Position numbers and translations under genes: made by a program | Assembly: GCF_024518675.1 (NCBI RefSeq) | Contig: NZ_JANIGL010000001.1 | Location: forward strand, 744,001 to 808,000 | Direction: 5' to 3' | From: Pseudoalteromonas shioyasakiensis | GTDB taxonomy: Bacteria > Pseudomonadota > Gammaproteobacteria > Enterobacterales > Alteromonadaceae | DNA length: 64,000 nucleotides | The notes under the pieces: model-generated | Told to the model about the DNA's origin: nothing | What the model saw: only the letters and a program-made list of their open reading frames with translations | Database searches by the model: none | In this document: one piece after another, positions 42,655 to 52,094 of the stretch | How the letters are laid out: every line of letters starts with the position of its first letter | Numbering within the stretch: the stretch's first letter is position 1

Positions 42655-42684
42655 AAAAACCACGGCTGCTAACCGTGGCTTTTT
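42655..42684 (-). terminator. Terminator of the amylase-MFS-GH15 operon
   Basis: Stem CCACGG / CCGTGG extended by A/T pairs to about 11 bp, with TTTTTT on the minus-strand transcript. It lies 22 bp after the GH15 stop. Confidence 0.85.
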
Positions 42685-42705
42685 GATTTTACGCGTTAAA
42701 CAAAC

Positions 42706-45111
42706 TTACTTTAGTGCTTTTTCAACCACTGGGTAGTGATCCCATACGTGTTTGTCGCTTAAAGAACGAACCAGTTTAACGTACTCTGCGTGTGTCCATG
42801 CAAGTGGTGTGGCAGAGTTAGTGCCCTCGCCAAGTTGATAGCCTGCTTTGTTATTGCCTACGCCATCCCATACTTGCTCTGGGAGCATCATGCCTTCGTT
42901 AGCAAACTGCTCTAGGCCTTTTACATAGGTGTTTTTAATCGCTTGCTGCTTGTCTGCGTTTAATGATTGCGTGGCATTTGCGGCGGCAATTTCATAGTGG
43001 CCGCGCTCTCCGGTGAAAAACGGCCAAACACGTCCACGTTGTCCTGGGGTATTTTGCCCGCCTTCGCCGTAGTTAGTCCCCGTGACTTCATCTTCACCGT
43101 AACCGTCGTTACCATAACGGCGGTAGCCTGGGAATGAACCACTGCCATCACTAAACTGATAGCTGTATTTAACTTGTAAGTTATCGACTAACGTTTCGTC
43201 ATCATACTCTGGTAAAGTTTTTACAATGCTTGGGGCGAGTGCATCGCGCACGCCGTATCGTACTAGCTCTAAAAAGCCGCCATCTAAAATTTGCTTTTTA
43301 TTAAAACCTTCACGACCATTATTAGCATTAATTTTAGTGTTTGAATTAGCATCTTTGTCTTGGCCTATACGAATAAAATACTCACCATCTGAATTGCTGG
43401 ATTCTAAATTACCTGTTGTGGTGAACATGATGCTTTCAATATCGCTGTTATATTTTTTTGCTGTTGCTAGGTAGCGTTTGGCGTTTTTATCGTCGCCTGC
43501 TAATGTGGCTATGTCTGCTGCAGTGATAAGGCCTGCAACAACAGCTGCCGTTGTTGAAGGCGAGTAACCTTCTTGCTCTTCCCAGCGCTCTTGCTGTGTG
43601 GCAGGCGGCGTAATTTGCATGTCGTTCCACAAAATTTTAGCACGGCCACCATCAACTAAAAAATCAGCAGCCGGTTTTAACATCCGGCCATACCAATCAG
43701 TTAGCTCTGCATCTGTTAATACATTCGCTTGATGTAGTTTCCACGCTAGCATAATTGGCATCGCAGTTTGGTCAAGCTGTACGCCTACCCATTCAAGTTC
43801 ACCGTCTACATGTGTTTTTTGTAAAAACCAGCCTGTGTCACCATTATTACCTGGTGTATTAGCGTTTACTTGTACTTTTTCAAGGTATTCGAATGCCGTT
43901 TTTGCCGTGGCAGTATCGCCCATTGCCATAAACGCCATCGCCACTTGGTAAAAGTCGCGTACCCATACGGCTTTGTAACCAGTTGAACCTGTTTTAGCTG
44001 AAACCGTTTCTCCCCACGGGTTTGATAACGATGCAATCAAGGCACCTGCATGAGTTTTGTCTTCTTGTGCTTTTAATACCATGGCGCTGGTGTAAAGCAA
44101 TTTGCCGTTATCAGCTGTTTGCGCTGTCATGCTGTTAAGCGGCGCAAGGCTTTGTAGATAATCTTGCCAGCCTAATGCTGCACCTTTACCGTTATAGTTA
44201 TCAAGTACTTGTTGATAGCCACGGTTTAAACTTGCTTGGCCTTCTTTAAAGCTTGCCTGTTCACTGTTGCCAAAGCTAAGGGTTAAGTCAAATTGACTGT
44301 TTTTGCTAATTACCCCCAACTCTGCCAGTAGGCTCACATTACCTGATTGCTCACCGGTGTTGGTATAAACATTGTTTAGTTGCTGTGAGGTTTTAAGCTC
44401 ATTTAGGCCATCGCTCTTGCCCGTAAAACCAACGCTAGTTTGTTTAAACGGTTTTGCGCCTTGCAGTGATAAGTAATTATCGCCTTGCCATGCGACTAAC
44501 CCTTGCTCAGTGGTTTTAGCAAAGTCATCAAGCCCGTTGTTATCAATATACGGGTTCACTGTGACGTAGGCTTTGACATCTTTAAGGTCAGTATTAAAGA
44601 TACTACGAACAAATAAGCTTTGCCCGTCTGGATCGGTAAAAATGTGTTTTTCTAAACTAAAGCGACCTTGTTTATCACGGCTTGTTACTTTGTAAGCTAA
44701 TGATAATGGCCGACCTTGAGAGTCTTTGTATAAATAATCAATTGTTACATCAAGGTCGTCGGCTTCGGTTACGGTAAAGTCTTTGCCGACCACCACAAAC
44801 TGCATGTCTTTAATTTGCGCTTGGTGAATAAGGCCAAACATGGTTTCGGTGATCATGCCTTTGGCAATCGAAAACCATACTTTTGATACAGGGCCTGTTG
44901 CGGCATTGTCGCTATAAGCCCCCTGTTGGTATTGCTCAAATGACGTACCAATTCCTGTTTTACCTGAGTATGCCCAAAATGGCTCTGCGCCTGGTGCCCC
45001 CGGTGCGCTTAGTTGCTCGGTAACTTGCGTATTATTAATCGCTTGCTCTGAGCTACATGCCGTTAGCCCAAGCATAAATAAACTTGCGGTAATGATGTTG
45101 TATTTTTTCAT
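42706..45111 (-). CDS. GH15 glucoamylase lipoprotein
   Basis: An 801-residue glucan 1,4-alpha-glucosidase that releases glucose from the non-reducing ends of maltodextrins. The signal ends LTAC (C19), so it is a lipoprotein. Residues of about 30-290 form the beta-sandwich N-domain of bacterial GH15. The (alpha/alpha)6 barrel follows, with YKAVWVRDFYQVAMAF, ELEWVGVQLDQTAMPIMLAW, the general-acid region QERWEEQEGYSPST and the C-terminal ATPLAWTHAEYVKLVRSL. It is last in the amylase-MFS-GH15 operon, 51 bp after the permease. The glucose released would feed glk and the Entner-Doudoroff genes. Confidence 0.93.
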   Translation of the reverse strand: MKKYNIITASLFMLGLTACSSEQAINNTQVTEQLSAPGAPGAEPFWAYSGKTGIGTSFEQYQQGAYSDNAATGPVSKVWFSIAKGMITETMFGLIHQAQIKDMQFVVVGKDFTVTEADDLDVTIDYLYKDSQGRPLSLAYKVTSRDKQGRFSLEKHIFTDPDGQSLFVRSIFNTDLKDVKAYVTVNPYIDNNGLDDFAKTTEQGLVAWQGDNYLSLQGAKPFKQTSVGFTGKSDGLNELKTSQQLNNVYTNTGEQSGNVSLLAELGVISKNSQFDLTLSFGNSEQASFKEGQASLNRGYQQVLDNYNGKGAALGWQDYLQSLAPLNSMTAQTADNGKLLYTSAMVLKAQEDKTHAGALIASLSNPWGETVSAKTGSTGYKAVWVRDFYQVAMAFMAMGDTATAKTAFEYLEKVQVNANTPGNNGDTGWFLQKTHVDGELEWVGVQLDQTAMPIMLAWKLHQANVLTDAELTDWYGRMLKPAADFLVDGGRAKILWNDMQITPPATQQERWEEQEGYSPSTTAAVVAGLITAADIATLAGDDKNAKRYLATAKKYNSDIESIMFTTTGNLESSNSDGEYFIRIGQDKDANSNTKINANNGREGFNKKQILDGGFLELVRYGVRDALAPSIVKTLPEYDDETLVDNLQVKYSYQFSDGSGSFPGYRRYGNDGYGEDEVTGTNYGEGGQNTPGQRGRVWPFFTGERGHYEIAAANATQSLNADKQQAIKNTYVKGLEQFANEGMMLPEQVWDGVGNNKAGYQLGEGTNSATPLAWTHAEYVKLVRSLSDKHVWDHYPVVEKALK

Positions 45112-45162
45112 GTTTAACCCTTAATTCTTTTTTATTAGTCATTAACTGTGCAAAGCAAGTCG

Positions 45163-46650
45163 CTATTGCGTATGTTTAACGCGCAATACTGCAACTGCTG
45201 CAAGTATCCACGACACTGCGCCCAGTACTAATGCGTAAATAGGTTGGTTTTCAAAAAAGTGACGTAAAATGAGGCCCAGTACACTGGCTGCGAGTAATTG
45301 CGGGATCACGATAAAAAAGTTAAATATTCCCATATACACGCCCATTTTTTTACTCGGTACTGATGAGCTCAACATGGCATAAGGCAGCGATAAAATAGAC
45401 GCCCACGCAAAGCCCACGCCGATCATCGGCCAGATCAATAAACTTGGATCTTTTATAAAAATAAAACTCGCTAGGCCTAAGGCACCTAATACTAGGTTGA
45501 TGGCATGTGCTAACTTTAAGCCTAAACGCTTTACGATGAGCGGAATACATAACGCAGCCAATGCTGCAAAGCCGTTATAGGCTGCAAATAAAATACCCAC
45601 CCAATCAGCGCCATCATTATAAGCAAGGGAGCTGGTATCACTGCTGCCATAATGAAAGCTGGTTACCGCTGAAGTGGTATAAATCCACATTGCAAATAAG
45701 GTAAACCAACTAAAGAACTGCACCCAAGCAAGCTGTTTCATGGCCTCTGGCATGATAAATACATCATTTAATACTTGGTAAAAGCCATTTTGTGTTTTGT
45801 TTTGTCGTTGTAATTGCCCAGCAATAAATTGGATTACACCAAAACAGGTGAGGCCAGCGGACAGTAAATAAAGTTCTTTCTCAAGTGAAAGACTTAGCAC
45901 CAACACTAAAATAGCTAAGCCCAGTAACGTAAAGACTATGGCACCTTTATTGAAATTAACGGGTTTGTTGGCAGTGCTTGTTGTTGCTTGTTCAACATGA
46001 TCATTAAACGCTTCAAGCTGCTCTGGTGAGTATTCTTTTGTGGTAAACACGGTCCAAAATACCGCAACAATTAACACTACAGCACCAAAGTAAAATGAGA
46101 ACTTCACTGAATCAGGAATTTGCCCAACTGGCGCAGTGTTAGAAATATCAAACCAGTTTGTCATCATCCAAGGTAACGCAGAGGCCACCACTGAGCTTAC
46201 ACCTATAAAAAAGCTTTGCATGGCGTAACCTGTGGCGCGTTGCTTTGTTGGCAGGTTGTCGCTCACTAATGCTCTAAATGGTTCCATTGTGACATTGATA
46301 GAAGCATCCATAATCCACAACATGCCCGCTGCAATCCATAAAGTAGGTGAATTAGGCATAATAAACAGCGCGAGCGTGGTTAAAATTGCGCCATAAAAAA
46401 AGAACGGGCGACGACGGCCTAGTTTGCACCATGTTTTGTCGCTCCAGTAACCAATAATAGGTTGTACAATTAAACCTGTTAGTGGTGCTGCAATCCATAA
46501 AATTGGAATGTCATCAATATTTGCACCTAAGGTTTGAAAAATACGGCTAACGTTACCGTTTTGCAGCGCAAAACCAAATTGAATGCCTAAGAAGCCAAAG
46601 CACATGTTCCATATTTGCCAAAAGCTTAAGGTTGGTTTGTTATCTCTCAT
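45163..46650 (-). CDS. MFS maltose/maltodextrin permease
   Basis: A 495-residue transporter with 12 predicted helices of the MFS sugar symporter group that includes the Alteromonadales/Xanthomonas MalT and SLC45-like sucrose/maltose carriers. Visible are LSFWQIWNMCFGFLGIQFGF at the N-terminus, the loop motif GYWSDKTWCKLGRRRPFF and a second RxG-type loop, VKRLGLK. It overlaps the alpha-amylase gene by 11 bp and precedes GH15, so it is part of one operon and probably imports maltose or maltodextrins. Gene name withheld because the substrate rests on context. Confidence 0.9.
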   Translation of the reverse strand: MRDNKPTLSFWQIWNMCFGFLGIQFGFALQNGNVSRIFQTLGANIDDIPILWIAAPLTGLIVQPIIGYWSDKTWCKLGRRRPFFFYGAILTTLALFIMPNSPTLWIAAGMLWIMDASINVTMEPFRALVSDNLPTKQRATGYAMQSFFIGVSSVVASALPWMMTNWFDISNTAPVGQIPDSVKFSFYFGAVVLIVAVFWTVFTTKEYSPEQLEAFNDHVEQATTSTANKPVNFNKGAIVFTLLGLAILVLVLSLSLEKELYLLSAGLTCFGVIQFIAGQLQRQNKTQNGFYQVLNDVFIMPEAMKQLAWVQFFSWFTLFAMWIYTTSAVTSFHYGSSDTSSLAYNDGADWVGILFAAYNGFAALAALCIPLIVKRLGLKLAHAINLVLGALGLASFIFIKDPSLLIWPMIGVGFAWASILSLPYAMLSSSVPSKKMGVYMGIFNFFIVIPQLLAASVLGLILRHFFENQPIYALVLGAVSWILAAVAVLRVKHTQ

Positions 46651-48532
46651 TGTCTGCTCCAGTAGTCAGTACAGCACTGCTAAGCGCATTTAAAGTTAAG
46701 CTTATTTGGGCTTGCTCTGGGGTGATGGTAAGCACCGCGGTTTGATTCGCTTCAAGTAAGTCGTGTAGATTTATTTCTTGCTGAGTTTTATCAACAAGTG
46801 TGCTTGTAGGGATCTCAATATTGACCGTTGTTTGTGCTTGCGCAAAATTACTAACCACCCATAAGTGCTGTTGACCTATGCTACGGCTAAAAGCGGCAAC
46901 CTGTTCGCTGCCTGTCACAGTCAGTGGCTGCATGTCACCGGCGACAATCGCAGGGTATTTACTCAATGCCATCACTGATTTGTAGTATTGACGTAATTGG
47001 CTTTGCTCTTTAGTTAATGCACCGCCATCAAACTTGCCGTTATTCATCCACGCTTGGTGCGCGGGTACGCCTATGTAATCAAAAATACTGGTACGAGTCG
47101 GTTGACCAAAGCCCGCATCTTCTGAGCCATCTTCACCAACATCTTGAGCAAAATATAGCAGTGTTGGCGAGCGGCTGATCAGGTTTGATACCACCAACGC
47201 TGGCTTACCTTTAGCTGCGTCACCGGCAAAATCAGGGCTGGCGATACGTTGTTCGTCATGGTTTTCTAAAAAATGCAGCATGTGCTGTTCAATATCAGCA
47301 ACCTCGTTCTGCGGTGCAAAAATGCTATCAGCGGTTTGCTTACCCTGCATAACCCCTTTTAACGTGTCGTAAAAGCCGACTTTGTCGTACAGGTAATCCA
47401 TCTTGCCTTGAAAAATATAAGGGCGATATAAATTAGGGTTGTACACCTCGGCTAACAAGAATGCGTCTGGCTTTTGCATTTTTATTGAAGAATTTAAAAA
47501 GCTCCAAAATTCTACTGGTACCATTTCTGCCATATCATAGCGAAAACCATCTACGCCTTTATCAAGCCAGTAAAGCGCGATATCACGAAATTTATACCAG
47601 CTGTTAGGTAAGTCTTTATCTTGCCAAAACTCAAAGTGTGCACGTAAGTCTTTGTTGGCATAATCGCTTGGTAACGTTGGGAAGTCGTAACTGCCATCCG
47701 GTTTTACCCCATAATTTACCTTTACTGTTTCGTACCAATCGTTTATGTCAGGCTTTGCAGCACGTGCGCCGTTGCCGGTCCATTTAGCAGGTGTTTCGTC
47801 AAAGAGGTTATCGGCTAATGGATGGCCACTGCCACCGAGTACTTGATAGCCTTCGCTGGTTGGCACTTGAAACGACTGCCCTGTTACATAATAAAAGTTA
47901 TTGTCGCGAGCATACTCAACACTGGTGTCATCTTGTTCACCAAAATCCTGTACCCCAGCAGGTTTTGCTGTCGATTCATAATGCCGTGCTACATGGTTCG
48001 GCACAATATCAATAATGACTTTCATACCATGTTGATGTGTACGCTCTATCAGTGCTGAAAACTCTTCTAATCGGCGCTCTGGGTTAATCGCTAAGTCTGG
48101 ATTTACGTCGTAATAATCTTTTATCGCATAAGGAGAACCTGCACGCCCTTTAACAACATCAGGGTCATCTTGGCTAATACCATATTGGCTGTAATCGCCA
48201 ACCAGTGCATGGTGCAACACGCCGGTATACCAAATGTGGGTGGTGCCAAGCTCTTTAATACCCGCAAGTGCTGCGTCGTTGAAGTCACTAAATGTGCCCA
48301 CCCCATTTTGCTGTTTCGTACCCCATGGCACATTGGCCGTTTGCGTATTACCAAATAGACGAGTAAACACTTGGTATACCACTGGCTTTGAATATTCATC
48401 TTGCTGTTTAGTTGCTTGCTGCTCATCTACCTTTGTGTCACTGGGCTGTGAACATGCTGCTAAAAGCAAACTGGTAGCAATAAACAACGAGCTGTATTTG
48501 ATTGAGCGAATTGTGGTTTTGTTTGTTGTCAT
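46640..48532 (-). CDS. GH13 alpha-amylase lipoprotein
   Basis: A 630-residue family 13 amylase. The signal ends LAAC at about residue 27, so it is membrane-anchored. All GH13 regions are visible: VIIDIVPNHV, GVDGFRYDMAEMVP (nucleophile Asp), FLLAEVYNP (acid/base Glu) and ENHDEQRI. A C-terminal beta domain follows. It is the first gene of the amylase-MFS-GH15 operon. The promoter region (48533-48647) holds a TGCATACGTATTCA operator 100 bp upstream. Confidence 0.92.
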   Translation of the reverse strand: MTTNKTTIRSIKYSSLFIATSLLLAACSQPSDTKVDEQQATKQQDEYSKPVVYQVFTRLFGNTQTANVPWGTKQQNGVGTFSDFNDAALAGIKELGTTHIWYTGVLHHALVGDYSQYGISQDDPDVVKGRAGSPYAIKDYYDVNPDLAINPERRLEEFSALIERTHQHGMKVIIDIVPNHVARHYESTAKPAGVQDFGEQDDTSVEYARDNNFYYVTGQSFQVPTSEGYQVLGGSGHPLADNLFDETPAKWTGNGARAAKPDINDWYETVKVNYGVKPDGSYDFPTLPSDYANKDLRAHFEFWQDKDLPNSWYKFRDIALYWLDKGVDGFRYDMAEMVPVEFWSFLNSSIKMQKPDAFLLAEVYNPNLYRPYIFQGKMDYLYDKVGFYDTLKGVMQGKQTADSIFAPQNEVADIEQHMLHFLENHDEQRIASPDFAGDAAKGKPALVVSNLISRSPTLLYFAQDVGEDGSEDAGFGQPTRTSIFDYIGVPAHQAWMNNGKFDGGALTKEQSQLRQYYKSVMALSKYPAIVAGDMQPLTVTGSEQVAAFSRSIGQQHLWVVSNFAQAQTTVNIEIPTSTLVDKTQQEINLHDLLEANQTAVLTITPEQAQISLTLNALSSAVLTTGADNER

Positions 48533-48631
48533 AATCTTCTTACTTGATAAACGGTTTAATTAACTGTAATTGAACCGTCATTTTTATTATAGCTATGATA
48601 CTAATGTGAACAGCGGCTGACTGACAGTCGC

Positions 48632-48645
48632 TGCATACGTATTCA
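48632..48645. promoter_or_regulatory. Maltodextrin-type operator upstream of the amylase operon
   Basis: TGCATACGTATTCA, a near-perfect palindrome with a central CG, 2 bp past the stop of the upstream GH13 gene and 100 bp before the amylase start. The 18 nt from its start are identical to the site before the esterase at 31287. Confidence 0.78.
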
Positions 48646-48647
48646 CA

Positions 48648-50504
48648 TTATTCAATTACCAATACAGTCGCACTCATGGCCGGTAAACTAAGCGGTTTAG
48701 TTAACGTGACTGGCTGTTTAGTAAATAGCTTGGTCGCATTTTTATGGCTGCCTACCACCTCGTTCATGTAATCCAGCGACCAGTTTTTTACTGTGGTATT
48801 TTTATTTAAAAACACCAATATACTTTGCTGTTCGCTAATGCGAGCATAGCTGTAAATCCCCTCTTTTGGGCTAAAGTGGGTAAGTTTACCTTGCGCGATG
48901 GCTGGGCTGTTTTGTCTAAAGTTAAGCAGTGTCTTAATCGTTTGCTGCATCTGAACTTGATCATCCGTTAACCCTTGGCCTGTGAATGCGTTACTTTTTT
49001 GCCCAGCGAAACCACCAGGAAAATCAATGCGTATATCTCCATGATCGTTACTGCCGGTGTTATCAAGTAGCACTTCGGTGCCGTAGTACATTTGCGCTAT
49101 ACCACGGGTTGTGAGTAGCATTGTCATGGCCATTTTTGTTTTGGCTAAGTCTTGATTTAGCTCAGTGTATACACGGCTCATATCGTGATTATCAGCAAAC
49201 ACTAATAAGTTGTCTGGGTTTGGGTATAAAAAGTCATTCGCCAGTGACTCATACACTTTGACCCAACCCGTATTCCAGCTTTCCTCTTCATTTAACGCTT
49301 GGATCAATGCCTCTTGCAATGAAAAGTCCATCACACTGGGCAGGCTTGATGTGTAGCCATCGCTGTTAACTTTTCCTGCTTGCCAATATGAGGCAATCGC
49401 AGGGTTTGAGGTCCATTCTTCGCCGACGATATTGAAGTTCGGGTACTCCGTCATGATGGCTTTAGTCCAATCAGCTAAAAAGTTTTTATCTGAATAAGAG
49501 TATGTGTCAACACGAATACCGCTTAAATCGGCGTATTCAATCCACCAAATCGCATTTTGAATTAAGTAAGTGGCTAACAAAGGTTGACGCTGGTTTAAGT
49601 CAGGCATAGTCGAGACAAACCAGCCATCACTAAATTGTCGCTTATCAAACTCACTGGCGTGCGGGTCTTGAATTGTTTGTCTTGCATGGCTGGTCGCATT
49701 TTTACCGGCAGCAAACTCACCGTTAAAGTTCACCCAATCAGCAGTCGGCTTATCCTTCATCCATACATGCTCTGAACCAAAATGGTTCAGTACTAAATCC
49801 ATCACCAACCCTATGCCATGCTGTTTAGCCACTGACGATAGCTCACGGTACAACTCATTTGAACCCATGCGTGGGTCTATGTTGTAAAAGTCTGTAATGG
49901 CATAACCATGATATGAATAGCTCGGCATGTTGTTTTCAAGTGGCGGGGTTAACCAAAGCTGTGTGACGCCTAATTCATCTAGGTAAGGTACTGCATTGAT
50001 AATACCCTGAATATCGCCACCATGACGCCCGCCTCGCTCACTTGGATTAACGCCTTCTTTCATCTCTGCAACCGTGTCGTTGCTGCTATCGCCATTAGCA
50101 AATCTATCTGGGTTAATTAAATAAATGGTATCGCTACTATCAAAGCCTTGACGGTTCGCACTGTGTTTAGTTCGTGCCAACAGTGAGTATTCAAACTGCT
50201 CACCTGCTTGATTTTTAAAAAGTAACTTGCCCGGTTTAGCACTTGGGCTAATCTCAAGATTTATAAATGCGTAATTGGTATTATCGGTCTTGGTAATACT
50301 TTTAAGCGTAACGCCTTGGTATGGCACGAGTTGCCACTGTTGTTTTGCTACTTCAGTTTCATGCAACATGATTTGAAATGAGCTGTTTTGCATACCTACC
50401 CACCAATTTTGTGGTGATACAGACATCGCATTAACTGTTAACGTTGAAGCTAAGCAAGCCGTCAATAACGTGCCAACTAAAAGTGTGTGAATGAGCTTTT
50501 TCAT
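48648..50504 (-). CDS. GH13 neopullulanase/cyclomaltodextrinase-like enzyme, exported
   Basis: A 618-residue family 13 enzyme with a signal peptide ending near LTVNA (residue 26). A starch-binding-like N-domain of about 100 residues (PQNWWVGMQNSSFQIML) is typical of cyclomaltodextrinases and SusA. The catalytic regions are LVMDLVLNHFG, GIRVDTYSYSD (nucleophile Asp), NIVGEEWTSN (acid/base Glu) and FADNHDMSRV. It most likely acts in the periplasm on maltodextrins, pullulan or cyclodextrins. It follows the halogenase-like gene with 1 bp between stop and start, so the two are co-transcribed with the TonB receptor. Confidence 0.92.
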   Translation of the reverse strand: MKKLIHTLLVGTLLTACLASTLTVNAMSVSPQNWWVGMQNSSFQIMLHETEVAKQQWQLVPYQGVTLKSITKTDNTNYAFINLEISPSAKPGKLLFKNQAGEQFEYSLLARTKHSANRQGFDSSDTIYLINPDRFANGDSSNDTVAEMKEGVNPSERGGRHGGDIQGIINAVPYLDELGVTQLWLTPPLENNMPSYSYHGYAITDFYNIDPRMGSNELYRELSSVAKQHGIGLVMDLVLNHFGSEHVWMKDKPTADWVNFNGEFAAGKNATSHARQTIQDPHASEFDKRQFSDGWFVSTMPDLNQRQPLLATYLIQNAIWWIEYADLSGIRVDTYSYSDKNFLADWTKAIMTEYPNFNIVGEEWTSNPAIASYWQAGKVNSDGYTSSLPSVMDFSLQEALIQALNEEESWNTGWVKVYESLANDFLYPNPDNLLVFADNHDMSRVYTELNQDLAKTKMAMTMLLTTRGIAQMYYGTEVLLDNTGSNDHGDIRIDFPGGFAGQKSNAFTGQGLTDDQVQMQQTIKTLLNFRQNSPAIAQGKLTHFSPKEGIYSYARISEQQSILVFLNKNTTVKNWSLDYMNEVVGSHKNATKLFTKQPVTLTKPLSLPAMSATVLVIE

Positions 50505-50505
50505 T

Positions 50506-52002
50506 TTATTGTTTCATCCTGTGTAAAAATTCACTGTGGGTCGGCAATTGATTTACTGTGCCATCAATTAACGTTTTTAAATTTGTGAATAGCTCTGCTA
50601 GTTGTTCGTCGTTAAGGGCATTGGCCAAAGGATGAAAATCGTCTGCTTCGAGCCCTTGCCCTATCATAACTTGTTGCCAAGCAACCTCAGCAAACAGCTC
50701 GTCATCTTCACGTATAATTTTGCCTGTAACTGTAAATAAATCGATTTTCTTTTGTAGTGTGTCAGGAATACTCATTTGCTTACATTGGCGCCAGAATGCA
50801 CTATCAGTGCGTTCGGTTAATTTGTAGTGCAAAATAATAAAGTCACGTATACGTTCCAGCTCTGTTTGGCTTTGTTGATTGAAGGTATCGACTAAGTTTG
50901 CATCAATTCCGTTATGCGGAAAAAGCTTAATTAAACGAATAGCTGCGGTTTGGATTAAATGAATACTGGTCGACTCTAATGGCTCCAAAAAACCACTTGA
51001 TAAACCTATGGCTACTACATTTTTATGCCATTGCTTGCGACGGCGTCCGGTTTTAAAACGAATAACCCGTGGCTCTGTGATAGGCTCACCCGGTAGATTA
51101 TCTAATAACTGTTGTTTTGCTTGTTCATCCGTCATATGGCGGCTTGAAAACACTAAGCCATTACCAATACGGTGCTGAAGTGGTATCTGCCACTGCCAAC
51201 CTGCATCATGCGCAATAGAGCGAGTATAAGGCACGGGATCATTTGCACTTTTAGTTTGAACTGCAAGTGCGCTGTCACACAGTAGCCAATGTGACCAATC
51301 TTCAAAACCTGTATTCAGGGTTTGCTCAATCAACAAGGCATTCAACCCTGTACAATCAATAAATAGGTCACCTGATATTGACTGCCCATCATCAAGCTCT
51401 AAGGCGCGAACAAAACCGCTCTCTTCACATTGATGAACGTGCGCTATTTTACCCTCAATACGTTTAACGCCGCGTGAGGTTGAGAGCGATTTTAAAAATT
51501 CGCCATATAAGGTTGCATCAAAGTGGTAGGCATAATTTAAGCCCGTTAGTTGAGTATTAGGTATTTGTTTTAAATGCGTAAATTTATGCTGTTTCGCTGC
51601 TTGGTAATTGAGAGAGAAATCCCAAAAATCAGTTTTTGAGCCTTGCTGCTTTGCTCTTAACCAAAAATGGTAAAACTCACAAAACGGAAAGTCTTTACCT
51701 ATATCGCCAAAAGCATGCATGTAGCTGTGATTTGGTGCTCGCCAGTTTTCAAACTCAATACCCAATTTAATGGTCGCTTGAGTGGCTTTAATAAACTCGC
51801 TTTCTGGTATACCCAATGCCGCATTAAGGTGAAGAATCGGCGGAATACTCGCCTCGCCTACGCCCACAGTACCTATTTGATCTGATTCAACAAGGGTAAT
51901 ATTAACGACTTTGCCGAGCACTTTATTAAGTAGCGCTGCGGTGATCCACCCAGCAGTACCGCCACCTGCTATTACCACGTCTTTTATTTGTTGTTTTTGC
52001 AT
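50506..52002 (-). CDS. Flavin-dependent tryptophan-halogenase-like protein (maltodextrin locus)
   Basis: A 498-residue halogenase-family flavoprotein, clearly homologous to the one at 15503 (shared ESDxIx[18 protein letters not shown] and RDFIxLHYKxTxRTDS segments). It keeps the FAD motif GGGTAGW, candidate catalytic lysine K79 in [12 protein letters not shown], the WxWxIP motif and the glutamate in [13 protein letters not shown]. It is placed between the TonB receptor and the SusA-like amylase. A halogenase of this type in each sugar locus argues for a role connected with the receptor or its substrate rather than secondary metabolism. Activity and substrate are unknown. Confidence 0.9.
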   Translation of the reverse strand: MQKQQIKDVVIAGGGTAGWITAALLNKVLGKVVNITLVESDQIGTVGVGEASIPPILHLNAALGIPESEFIKATQATIKLGIEFENWRAPNHSYMHAFGDIGKDFPFCEFYHFWLRAKQQGSKTDFWDFSLNYQAAKQHKFTHLKQIPNTQLTGLNYAYHFDATLYGEFLKSLSTSRGVKRIEGKIAHVHQCEESGFVRALELDDGQSISGDLFIDCTGLNALLIEQTLNTGFEDWSHWLLCDSALAVQTKSANDPVPYTRSIAHDAGWQWQIPLQHRIGNGLVFSSRHMTDEQAKQQLLDNLPGEPITEPRVIRFKTGRRRKQWHKNVVAIGLSSGFLEPLESTSIHLIQTAAIRLIKLFPHNGIDANLVDTFNQQSQTELERIRDFIILHYKLTERTDSAFWRQCKQMSIPDTLQKKIDLFTVTGKIIREDDELFAEVAWQQVMIGQGLEADDFHPLANALNDEQLAELFTNLKTLIDGTVNQLPTHSEFLHRMKQ

Positions 52003-52047
52003 CGCCCCTGCTCCACTTGCTTTTACTTAAGTGTAGTCGATATAAAA

Positions 52048-52078
52048 AAGCCCTTGTAAAACAAATCACAAGGGCCTT
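52048..52078 (-). terminator. Terminator after the maltodextrin TonB receptor gene
   Basis: Stem AAGCCCTTGT / ACAAGGGCCTT with a 10-nt loop, and TTTTTT after it on the minus strand. As in the beta-glucoside locus, it separates the receptor from the halogenase-like gene. Confidence 0.85.
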
Positions 52079-52094
52079 TCAACGCTAAAGAATG

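Noticed and set aside
47791..48563. Plus-strand ORFs opposite the alpha-amylase gene
   Set aside because: They mirror a gene with clear GH13 catalytic motifs and have no protein-like features.
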